Assembly: GCA_964035545.1 (NCBI GenBank) | Contig: OZ037766.1 | Span: 17,370,222-17,430,221 of the forward strand | Direction: 5' to 3' | DNA from: Bugula neritina | Taxonomy: Eukaryota > Bryozoa > Gymnolaemata > Cheilostomatida > Bugulidae | DNA: 60,000 bases | In this document: positions 45,005 through 60,000 of the stretch, piece after piece | How the letters are laid out: every line of letters begins with the position of its first letter | How positions within the stretch are numbered: the stretch's first letter is position 1 | Position numbers and translations under genes: made by a program | Notes under the pieces: generated by a model | What the model saw: only the letters and a program-made list of their open reading frames with translations | The model's database searches: none | Told to the model about the DNA's origin: nothing

Positions 45005-48000
45005 GGCAGCAGCACAGTCTCACTAACCAGCATTGAGCTAAGGCAGAACATAAGGCAAAAGATAAAGCAGCATAGCAAATTTATTGTTTATGGAAATATA
45101 TAGGTTAATATTTTGATGCTATATTTGTACAAAATCTATGTCATAAATGCTTACAGAGTAATGTCATTTGATCAAATAATAAAGTTTAGCAGTGCGATTA
45201 AACCAAACAACTTTTAATTAGCTAACCTGCTGCTTGCCAATGTCGTTATCTAATTATTTGACTTAGATCACTTTTCATTTTTTAAACTTTCAATAAAAAA
45301 ATTATTGAGCATAATTAGCAAAATTAAATTACTAGACTAGCTTTCAACTACTCAACAATATAGTTCATACATGAATATCAATACTAGTTTAAATAAAAAC
45401 ATAAATGTCATAGCCAAAGGTCAAAGCCTTGAAAAAAAATGTTGGGGTACCCTAAAAGAATTAACACTAACCCTAATGTCTAAAACACCCTACCTCTTCG
45501 TCAGGTTTCTCAATCTGTTAAAGTGAGTCTTGAGGAAGAGACCATCAAATGTCTCCCACACAAGTGAAACTTTTTAATTTCAATCTATAATGTCAGACTG
45601 AAATTACAAAAAGGATGTATTATCATAGTGATTGCAATTTACAGAAAATAATTTATATCAACTTTACATAAATTTCAAATTATAGATAACAGGAATAGCA
45701 TGTGTGTGTGCATGTATTTATACATCTGATAAAATCCAACAGAAAAATCATAGAAGCTGCTCATTGGCAAAGCAATTCTAGTAGATTATTGACAATCGAT
45801 ATGAAAACTTATGTTTTTCCGGCTTTGATATTACATGGAGCAAGCATCAAAAGCACACTATGTGTAAGTTTTGATTAGATATTTCAGAGCTTATTGCTTA
45901 ATGAGTGATTATGGTAAGTACAATTTTAAATCTAGGGATTCAGAGAAAATTACTGCATACACCCTAGCTTTGACCACTGGTCACAACTAAAAACAAACCA
46001 AGTCATTTGTTATGCTTATCTCTGAAGAACATAATTCAAACTCACATACCTAATAGTTTTTTAAATGCCGGGCTCCTAAGATCTAAAAATCTATCTATGG
46101 ACAGGCACAGTTATTGAAGAAATATTCTCCAATTTAAATACTGTTTGCAGACACTTTAAATTATTCAATGACTTTAACTTTGCAGTGTTGATAAAAATTA
46201 ACAGACAAAGTAAGAGTCTTTATTAAGTTATGTGAGGCTTTTCTGGACATAAAACAATTGTCTGTAGTTTGTCATCATGGTAATGACAGCTAACCTTCTA
46301 TTAATTTTAAAAAGTTAGCTAGGCAAGTGAAGAAAGACTTGGGAAATACAAGATCTACTCTAAAAAGGTATTGGGAACATGCGAAATTACGGGTAGGAAA
46401 ACACTGAGTTGCAAAAATATTTTGCCACCTTGCCAAATCATAGACAAGTGATCATGGTAGTCAATGACTATGCCTATCATTGTCACTACCACCAAAGTTC
46501 TCACTATCACCAAGTCACGGTAATACTGATACCCATAGGCATATGGTTATATGTCTATAATTATAATATACTTTACCTAGATTAATAGAAATAAAATAAC
46601 AATTTTACATACTACAGAGTGATAGTAAAAATGATAGTCATAGTCACCATCCATATTATTTTTTATATGCAAAAGCTAGTCTGATTCATACTCTGACTCA
46701 CGGTGAGAGTCACACTGATGCCCAAGCATACTGACTTCTGGAATAAGCATTAGGCTTAGCCATGTTGATGCTTGTATTCATATTGATATTGGTACTAATA
46801 ATCGTCACCGTGGTTATAGTCGGAGTCTGATAGTTTATTAGTTGATTTCTGCGTGTCACAGTCATACCTGAAACTGACAGGGACTTGAACATATATTACA
46901 GTTAGTGTTACCATTACTCTTAGAATTACACTCCTAAAATATGAATTATTCTTGCATTTACTTTTATTATTATATTTAAAAGTGTGCTCATACTGGGTCA
47001 CTGACCGTGACTGACATGACTAGTAACTGTAAGTTTGAGTGTGACGCAGTGACTGTGGACTCAGACTGAGTGACCATGACTGTTAGCATCACTTTCAACT
47101 CCAAAGTTTAAAGTCAATCTCAGCTTGATATAACATAATCAAAATGATAAGGTTAAACGTAATCATAATAAATATAATAATGATAATCAAATCACAACCA
47201 ATGAATCATAATGTAAATTATAATTAAACTCAATCATAAATCACAATGTGAACGTCCAATGACAATGACGATGATCATCCTCATAAACTTAAAGTTAAAG
47301 TGATTATCGATCATCATCTGATATTCTAATAGTAATAGCAATTAATATTGGTGTATTCAGATTGAAAATAATCAACATAAAACTTTAATTTAATTTCTGA
47401 ATATATTTTAATTTAAAATTAATTTTATAGTTTAAGTTACTACTAGTACTACTAGTATTAAAGTTAAACTCAATATCACTATAACTTTAACTATAAGTAT
47501 AACTATAAGTATTAGTATAAGACTAAGTATAAGTTATACTATACACTATGACTATACACTATACTAATACAATTACAGGTAATGGTATATCAATATGATA
47601 TGAATAATAACATTTGAATTAAATTTAAGATTTTAATATACTGTATTGTCAGTAAATCACTAAATGTAATAATAATAATAATAATATTCATATTGATATG
47701 TTTAATTAAATTATTTCAATTTAATTTTATATATAATAATATATTTAATAATTTTAATTTATAATTATTATTAATTTCGAATCTGTCGTTTACTTTAAGT
47801 TTAAGTTTATGATATTGAAGTTCATTGTCTTGGTATTATACTTCGCACTTAAACTGTCGAGTGTAGTTTAGTTTAAGTTGTACTACTACAGTACTACTAC
47901 TAAGTTTACTTTTAGTAGTTATTTTACATATTTATGCTAACTAAAGAATAATAATTGTTCGCCTTGGATCATTTTGGGAATTGTAGCCTGGGCTCTTTGT

Positions 48001-48095
48001 TTAAACATATGCGCGTTCTTTTGTTGATAATACTATTGTTCACAACTTAACCGTAAGCCAACGAGTTCAAACTTTGGTTAAGTTCACGGGCAGTG
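45005..48095. other. Shared upstream region of PARG and RPS24
   Basis: The divergent intergenic region. A possible 5' UTR splice acceptor for PARG (TGCCTTAG before CTCAATG) lies at about 45040 and a possible UTR exon near 45500-45540; both are weak. From about 46440 to 47950 the DNA is cryptically simple: TCACTGAC, AATAATAAT, ACTATAAGTAT and TACTACTAC words. No other gene was recognised. Confidence 0.5.
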
Positions 48096-48098
48096 TTT

Positions 48099-48105
48099 CC
48101 TTTTC
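48099..48105 (+). promoter_or_regulatory. 5'TOP-like pyrimidine tract of RPS24
   Basis: CCTTTTC lies 25 nt upstream of the ATG, inside a TTTCCTTTTCAC stretch. Ribosomal-protein mRNAs usually start at a C followed by pyrimidines, so transcription probably begins here. Confidence 0.6.
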
Positions 48106-48129
48106 ACAGGTTCACCGAAAGCTATCAAG

Positions 48130-50466
48130 ATGGTAAGTTTTAGGAATATATTATTTAGCTATGATTTTTTCAACGTTAATGTTAACATCTATATTTGTAT
48201 TTGGTTTCAACACTAATATAAAGTTTTTGTTAAACTATCCTGTTTGTATTTGACAATTGAACAGCCTCTAGTATGGTTTTAAAACCGATTAAAGTTTCAC
48301 TGCTCGTCTCATATGTTAGCTGTTTAAGGCTGGAATGCACCTGATTCTGTCAGGAATGGCAGTGACCAGCGCCTTTAGTCTTCTTTTGGTTTGTGGTAGT
48401 TATTAGGCGTGGGCCAGCTACTGAAGCACTATACCCAAACCCTATTCAACTTATAAGTTTTAAAGTTTAAAAATCAGTCGGAGTTTTTTAATATTAGCAG
48501 TAACACACTAACAGTAAAACAAAATGGAATAAAAAACATTGGAATTCAGTAATCAAATTAACTATTCGTTTGTGTCATATCTCATTTACAGAGTGAAGCC
48601 ACTGTCAGGACAAGGAAATTTATGACCAATCGCCTGCTTGCCAGAAAGCAAATGGTTAGTACAATTACTATTAGTATTAGTTTCGGTAGTTACACTCAAG
48701 TCTCAAAGTTAACATCTATAAGTATATTTTCATTTAGGTTCGTTCAGTTGTACTGGTTTTTTTTCCCAATTTAGCGCTTAAAATCTATCTATATTTTCTG
48801 TTATTTATACAAGGTTTTTTTTTAATGAAAGATAAACCAAGAACTAAAATTTATTTAATGTAGGCCACCCTCTTTAAATTGGAATTCATTTTCTACTATG
48901 ATTGCATACAGAAAACTGTAATTTAAAAGTCCTTTTAAATAAATTTCAGGCTTTAATTCTTAATTGCTAGTTTTGCCTCAACATTTGTGTCAATTTTTGG
49001 TTTTTATTTTTGCATTATTACATTAACCATCAACATTAGGAAAGCCTGTCTACCTTGAGCCCCTTGAAGCAAAGTCCTTTTCAGGCATTTATTAAAGAAT
49101 CCCTGACACACTTCACTTATGCAGTACTAAAATATTCCTATATATGTTGGGATTCATTTACATACTGTTTCAAGGTTGGATGCCTAAACAATTTTGTTTT
49201 ATAATAAATTTTGGAGTATGTACTAAAATGATTTAGGATTTCGGTCGGCTTTGGCTTTACCACTACTATAAAACTTATACTAATTATAGCTAACTCTCAT
49301 TGCAAGCTATTAGCTGCTGCGCTGCACAGCCTAATCACTAATATAATTTAAAAGTTCAAAGTTTAAACTTTCAATCCATATCAGGGCTTTAATGCAATGT
49401 TGGTTTTAATTGCACAAGTTAACATTGGTTGATGTTTAGGTTGTGGACATTCTCCATCCTGGAGCACCAACAGTAAAAAAAACTGAAGTTCGAGAAAAGT
49501 TGGCTCGTATGTACAAGACCACCCCTGATACCATATTTTGCTTTGGATTTAGAACCAACTTTGGTGGTGGCAAAACATCTGGATTTGCATTGATCTATGA
49601 TTCTTTAGATTATGCTAAGAAATTTGAACCAAAATACAGACTGGCCAGAGTAAGTATAATAGCATGCATAAATGATATTTATTTTAGACATTTTGTCTCT
49701 TTACATTCTTGAATAAATATTTTGTTGACCATACACAAGTTTGCTGTGTAACAGAAGGTCTTTAAGCTGTATTCAAAGCTGCTGATGAAGCAATATGCAT
49801 ACCACTAAACTTGAACCTGCCACAAATTATTTTTCGGCAAGGCTAAAGAAATTGCAAAAAAATTAGCTTTTTGTTGGAAAAATTGCTAATATTTTAGGTT
49901 AAAATTTAGATGTTTCCAAATTAGAACCACTATTAAAGAATTTGTTCTATCTTGGTTAAAATTACTATTTATAATTCGAACATCAGCCGTTATGATTTTC
50001 TAGTGACAAAATAGTGCATATTTGCTATCTTATTTTGTTGCAGTACAAAATTATCTCAATTGGAAACCATTGCAGCTAGTTTTGTAAAATGTGTGGGGGG
50101 AAAACAAATAAACCACCAAGTTGTAGCATTGGCACATGCCTGTTGGTGCCAACGAAATTTTATGAAGCCAACTTCCTGAGTATTTGAGCTTCATTTCAGT
50201 ATTTGTGTTTTGTCAAGTTTAAAGAATAGTTATGGCATATTGTTGCATACACAAAGTGGGGGTTTGTTACTCTTGTCTACAATTCTGGATTATTATACTA
50301 ATGTACAATAAAGGGTTTTTACCCCATGTTAATTTTGATTATCTGATTACAGCATGGATTGCTAGAAATCAAAAAAGCTGGTAGAAAACAGCGTAAAGAA
50401 AGAAAGAACAGACAAAAGAAGGTTAGAGGTGTTGCCAAGGCAAAGGTTGGAGGAGGCAAGAAATAG
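48130..50466 (+). CDS. RPS24: Small-subunit ribosomal protein eS24 (RPS24)
   Basis: Exons: 48130-48132 (ATG only), 48592-48654, 49440-49649, 50353-50466, for 129 aa (human about 130-133). It is a structural component of the 40S subunit and functions in 18S rRNA maturation. Recognised by [17 protein letters not shown], the VVDILHPG start of exon 3, [21 protein letters not shown] and the Lys/Arg-rich C-terminus ([15 protein letters not shown]). Splitting immediately after the start codon is a known feature of RPS24 genes. A 5'TOP tract precedes it. It converges with the calmodulin-like gene 374 bp downstream. No broken features. Confidence 0.98.
48323..48425. other. GC-richer segment in RPS24 intron 1
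   Basis: About 100 bp of higher GC content than the surrounding intron, from AAGGCTGGAATGCACC to GGGCCAGC. I looked for snoRNA C/D boxes and an H/ACA tail and found no convincing set. The nature is unknown. Confidence 0.3.
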
Positions 50467-50839
50467 ACATCATAATGTGCTTCTTTTCTGTTATCCTTAG
50501 TTTGTGACACAATAATAACATCTAAAACATCTAACTCTTTACGTTATGTTTTGTATATCTTCAACAATAATATAAACATGTCTTCATATATAATGGTATA
50601 TAAATGTATTGTCATCTAGTATTTGCATGCTATTTCAAGCATATAAGTGATGAAAATTTGTAAACTTCGACATACACTGGTGCATACATAACTAACTTAA
50701 AAATGACAAATTCTGAAGTAATTTTAGTAGTCATTAGCTGTGATTTGGTTAGTTCTCGTCAGTTGCTGTAGTATTAGCATTCTTGTATGATTTGTCACCA
50801 CTAATTCATGTTTCATGTGTGTTGAGGTATTGTTCACTC

Positions 50840-53564
50840 TCAGTTTCCACCACTGTTGTCTTTCATCATATTGAGAAATTCTGGAAAAAAAAACATGCAT
50901 TGATAATTTCTATATTCCAAGTTGTGAAGAGTTATTGAATACTTAATGTAGAAATAATTTTGAAGAAAGTTTGTATTGCATAGCGCCAACTTCTCTACAT
51001 TTTTTTCATGGATCTTGGAATATAGCAAGTAGACTTTACTTTAAAGACCTGTGGAGCTTGACAATGATGGGCAAAGACTAAATTAACTGCCATTTAATTA
51101 TTCTAGTTCATTATAGGTGTTGCTTTATTCCAAGATAAATGAAAAAAACTTCATTAAATGAAATATTGTTTTCATTTGCTTATATACATGTTTCAGTATA
51201 TAGCTATGTATGTTATCACCACATTTATAAAGATATTGCTAGGAAGAAGTTTTACATGCATAGCAGGCCTATTGTAGCTAGGAGAAAATTCTAGAAACAT
51301 AACCTAGCATATCCATGTAATGTTCCAATTACAAGAGAGTAAGGTGACTAAAGTTCTGTATCTCACCAAATAGGTTCACATGGCCATCACCATCTAAATC
51401 TGCTTCTCTTATCATCATATCCACTTCATCATCAGTTAACTTTTCACCTAGCTGTTGCATAACACTTTTTAGTTCACTCTTACAAATGTATCCATTGTCA
51501 TCCTAAAAAAATATTTCCAGCTAAACCATACTTACGTCTCTGGCTTGGGACTAGTTGTGACCCAGTAGTATCAATACAAAACTAATTAGGAGTTGTCTGT
51601 TCCAAATCTACGCAAAGCACTTGTGCAAGAGTTGTGCCCTTTTTCAGCATACATGGAAACAAATGCACAAAACAAACTTATTTAGTGCTGTAATACCTTA
51701 TCAAACATTTTAAAAGACTCCATTAATTCTGCTTCTCTATTAGATTGCTTTTTCTTGTCCATCATCACCACAAACTCATTAATATCTATAACTCCATTAC
51801 CTACAAGTATTGACGATTGGTAAGTTCAAGCTAGAAGGGTTGAGCTACTTCGTGTAGAATACTGAAGATTGCATAACTCAACTTTATTGATGAATAATAG
51901 TTCAGGAAATGACAACTCTTAAAAAGCAAGAGTTGTACTCGTCTGCTACTCCTCATTCTAGAAGATAAGAAATGCAGCTGCAGGGGATTTATTAAAGTAG
52001 TGTTTACTTTGATCGCTGCAATAAAGTGCTGTATTGTATCTTATAGCAATTGAACTATTATTTGTTTATGTTGTGGTAATTTTGATATATCTCACCATCA
52101 ATATCCATTTCGTTTATCATATCTTGAACTTCAGCCTCTGTAGGATTTTGACCCAACTGTCTCATAACTTTTCCCAATTCTTCACTCGTTATTCTTCCAT
52201 CTCCATCTTTATCAAACAATTTGAAAGCCTCTTCGTACTCTATACAGCAAATATTAAATGTTCATAATATTATATATAAGACATCTATTTAGATGATTTA
52301 AAGGTAATTAAAGATTCTAAAAGCTGACTTGCAAATTTCCAGGGGAAAGTAGTGCCCAGTAAAAATAAAAACAAGAATATTAAAAGTTATATCGCAATTG
52401 CATAGAATAATATATCTACAAATGTTTACTCATTGTTAACTAATAATTGATATATTTTTGTGCTTTTTTTAAACCTTTTTACAAAATACTGTCCTTAATA
52501 ATTTGTAGACTTCAAATTTAAAATTATATTAGGCCTGTATATCCCATTTTATGGTAAGCTTCAGCTAATAATCTACCGTTCAACTTTTTTGGCTGAAGAG
52601 TAATTGACAATACCTTATCCCACAACACCTATCTGCTAGAATGTAAATTTCTGGGAGGCGCATCAATTTATAGTTACAGGCTCTTGCACTATCATGTATT
52701 GCAAAATAATGCTACCTTAATTAGGAGCTTTTATTTTAATAATAATTTGTATTTTAGTTATTTCTCATAGGCCACCTCTAACACAGGCATCCAACAAAAA
52801 TTTTTCATGCAACAGTGGTGGTGCATGGGAAATCATCAAGTTAGCTTGCCTCAATATGAAAGGGTTCATAAATGTCATTTTAGTACTGATATGTTATTCA
52901 GCTTTCCTTAGTTTTGCAATATTTAGGCTGCAAAAAAGTATATTTAGCTTAAAATTACTGGCAGATAACAACCACCATTACCTAGCCGCTGCTCTTCAAT
53001 GAGGTCTGTAGTCTACAAAATATAATCATAATATTATGTTCAAAACAGAAACAAATATGAAAATATATCATTTTCTAAGAAGTGTAATTAATTTTGCTTA
53101 CTGAGAGTAACTATTAGTTTTGGTCAACTTGTTTTGATTTAATAGTTTATGGTCAGAATGTAATAAGGAGTTTATATATTATACAATTGCAATGAACAAA
53201 ATTTCAACAAAAAACTAATCATTTTGTTTTATGCAACAGCCAACTTATTAATCATAAAAATTTGTAGCTTCAAGTTCAAATTTCTCATAAAATTATTTGT
53301 TCAATATACCTATCTCCTAACATTAGTAATTAAACAATATAACTAACATTGACAGCCCCTGGCTTGAATGTTTAGTTCCCTTTGCTGTATTACCTGACTT
53401 TTTGAAATTTGAACCATTTTTTCATTAGTATTAATCAACTAGACATATTAGATGTAATATTAAAGTTATAGTGAATAAAAATAGGTGCAACTTTTTTCAA
53501 GTCACACAAATGGGCATAGTTCTTTGCACCCTTATAAAGCTGAAACTATCATTTTACTTACCAT
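50840..53564 (-). CDS. Calmodulin-like four-EF-hand protein
   Basis: Exons (minus order): 53564-53562 (ATG only), 53012-52982, 52239-52096, 51800-51697, 51502-51367, 50880-50840, for 152 aa. All four 12-residue calcium loops are canonical with Glu at position 12: [12 protein letters not shown] (21-32), [12 protein letters not shown] (57-68), [12 protein letters not shown] (93-104) and [12 protein letters not shown] (129-140). The central linker ([12 protein letters not shown]) and overall length fit calmodulin, but many substitutions make it a calmodulin-like protein and not calmodulin itself. Expected role: a cytosolic Ca2+ sensor that binds target helices. The intron right after ATG matches the usual calmodulin gene layout. 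It is tandem with the EF-hand gene at 55572-58848. Confidence 0.93.
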
Positions 53565-55054
53565 GTTGTCTATAGACACAGCAGAAGTTGAGAGACGCCT
53601 GTGTTCAATACAGCTGAGAAATTTGGTATTATATTAGTTGTTGAGTGCCAGCATATAAATGATTACTTGCAGCAATGGTACTCTATAGACGTAAAGTTCA
53701 GGAGTTTATCGATTTTGTAGTATATGATTAATTCATTAACCAAGCCATATTATTGTCACTGGCCATTATGTGGTATTGTTATCAGTAACATCAATAATCA
53801 CCTGAATTCCAATATCAGCTAAAAAGTGTATATTTCCTGTTACTGTTTACTTTATCATAACAGCAACTAGACAGGATTAATGAAGAATTAGCCTCTAAAT
53901 AACAGAATTTAAATATTTTATATATAATCAATGACAGTTTAATTTGTGTACTCTAGAAGTCAAGCTAATTAGAAGTGACACCCACATAATATGAGATGAA
54001 GTTGTTGCTGTTATTTCCCCCCCCCCCCCCATGGTAAAGGTTTTCAAGCATTGCACAGAATCATTTTGTGAACGGATGCCCTTCTTGACATCACCAGTTA
54101 ATAGTATCTACTATTTACCAAGTACATTTTCACCTGTTATTTGTAATAAATGTCCATGTAATCACCGCCATGCCAAAGATCTATTTTTCATCAAAAACTA
54201 GTTTTGAGATTTCACAACAAAGGATATTATAGACTTTTTATAAAGAGTAAAAATTTCAGGTCCATAAACTAGGAGGCAAAACAAGTCAAAAATTAAGCTG
54301 AACTTAGATCCCACTGACTATGAATAATCTATGTTATTTAATTGTAAATGGCTGCACTCTAGACCTGATCTCACATAGACATATTAATAAGGCTATATTG
54401 CGTATATGAATTATTCCTTGAGTTGTCAAGGTACAGAGCATTCGATATGTTGTATTATGGAAACTGAAATATATACTAATTGTAGCAAGTATTTTTAGTT
54501 ATATTTAACTGTTTTTTAATTTCAAAAGTTATATTTCTTTATAGGGCATTTATAGGGCATATTTCTTTATAAATAGGGCATTTACAAATAGATGCAATAC
54601 ATATCATTGTAAGACTGCAGTATCCACAATCATATTCTCTTAATTAAGGTATGTTATACTGCATCATGGGAGAGTCGGAAGAAGAGCTTGTGTTCGCTGC
54701 AGTTTAAAGCCACTCCAAGGTGTGTACAGCTGGGTTTAGTGTCCATTCTTTAGTATAGGTGCATGGATTATAAAAAGCTACTTCTAAGGAGTTGACTTTC
54801 CACAAAGAGCCGCGCTTAATTCTAAATTGCAATAATGAATACCAGTTACTTAAGTAATACTAGACATGTAGCAGTCTACGATATTATATAATATTATATA
54901 ATATAGAATGCTGCATAATTGAAATATAACTGATATAACATAAATATATAAATGAAAACAACAACCGGCAAATTTTATTAACAAACTGCACATTATTTAC
55001 TATTGGCAAGCCCACTGTGCATGCTGTAGTTAATAATCTTTAAAAGCCGGCTAA
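53565..55054. other. Intergenic AT-rich DNA between the EF-hand genes
   Basis: Nothing coding was recognised. It contains a 14-bp poly(C) run near 54017-54030 and three close repeats of ATAGGGCAT at about 54541-54592. Confidence 0.5.
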
Positions 55055-55495
55055 GTGTAGGGCCACACTACTCGTTTTACAACTGCGAGAAATTCCATTA
55101 GAATACACGCTAGTGACCTGCCACACATAGTGCGTGTGTTGCGAGTGCAAAAATTTATTAGCCAATGATGTTGGCGTTAAACTTTACTGCTCACCTACAG
55201 GCGTTTGTTTTTAAACTACATCATAGGATTTGGATATTATAAAAGCGGAAATGCAAACTATATAAAACTGTTTTAATTCAGCTAGCTAGAAGTTAAATCG
55301 CAAATTAAAATAAAGAAATGTGCTCGCTAAATATTACATGGTAAGGTAATAAGCTATTAGATCAAACTGTGTCGCACTTCTCGCTCAGCATGTTAGACGC
55401 TTGAAAATTCGCACAAAACGTCCAATTTTTGGGCTAAATAAGATTTTTCGCACGTCACGATCATGCATTGTAAAATGCGTAGTGTGGCCCTACAC
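55055..55495. mobile_element. MITE with 28-bp terminal inverted repeats and TAA target duplication (PIF/Harbinger-like)
   Basis: Left end GTGTAGGGCCACACTAC... (55055-55082) and the reverse complement of the right end (55468-55495) match at 26 of 28 positions. TAA flanks both ends (55052-55054 and 55496-55498). It is 441 bp with no coding capacity. A three-base TWA target site is typical of PIF/Harbinger elements, so a non-autonomous member is the best reading. It sits just downstream of the second EF-hand gene. Confidence 0.8.
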
Positions 55496-55571
55496 TAAAG
55501 CAAATATCAATATTTTACTATATGTCTTCAAACCACTCATTGTTACCAATGACTTGCTAGTAGCACCACAT

Positions 55572-60000
<4,429 letters not shown>

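Noticed and set aside
49650-50352. A snoRNA in RPS24 intron 3
   Set aside because: A CTGATGAA word resembles a C box, but no properly spaced D box or closing stem was found.

Overview
The window is nuclear DNA from an animal. It is AT-rich and intron-dense, with GT-AG splice sites, a 5'TOP ribosomal-protein gene, a tRNA-derived SINE, LTR retrotransposons and long microsatellites. An invertebrate is most likely, perhaps a lophotrochozoan, but the sequence alone does not fix the phylum. I rebuilt gene models by hand from exon frame, splice sites and motifs. In each of the six models I regard as complete, the exons add up to a whole number of codons.

Layout. 1-3012 has no recognisable gene, only low-complexity DNA and inverted repeats. 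3013-9764 (+) is a 10-exon gene for a 718-residue RING-H2 ubiquitin ligase with a long disordered N-terminus carrying several SUMO-interaction-like motifs. Convergent to it, 22133-10252 (-) encodes a 189-residue protein with one UIM and a RING-H2 domain. Its introns hold a SINE, a (GGGAGA)n tract and a decayed Gypsy relic. Head-to-tail behind it, 26260-23772 (-) is a 205-residue paralogue with three UIM-like motifs, two of them on separate symmetric exons. 27881-32344 is a Ty3/Gypsy LTR element on the minus strand with both LTRs, a 5-bp target duplication and broken ORFs. 45004-35123 (-) is a 14-exon poly(ADP-ribose) glycohydrolase (639 aa) with both catalytic glutamates and a PCNA-binding-like box at its N-terminus. 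48130-50466 (+) is ribosomal protein eS24. 53564-50840 (-) is a four-EF-hand calmodulin-like protein. 58848 to about 55572 (-) is a diverged EF-hand paralogue. A 441-bp MITE with TAA target duplication lies at 55055-55495. 59380-60000 is made of (AT)n-linked tandem repeat units.

Functional themes. Three ligases share a split RING module with an intron at the same codon position, and two of them also carry ubiquitin-binding motifs. The first looks like a SUMO-targeted ubiquitin ligase, and next to this cluster lies PARG, which removes poly(ADP-ribose). Whether this neighbourhood is functionally meaningful is inference. The two EF-hand genes are tandem paralogues that both begin with an ATG-only exon.

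The most unusual content is the UIM/RING-H2 tandem family with UIM-per-exon structure, the poly-SIM RING-H2 ligase, a GC-AG intron forced by reading frame in PARG, and a dispersed GATCGATC/ATGGAAAG repeat family.
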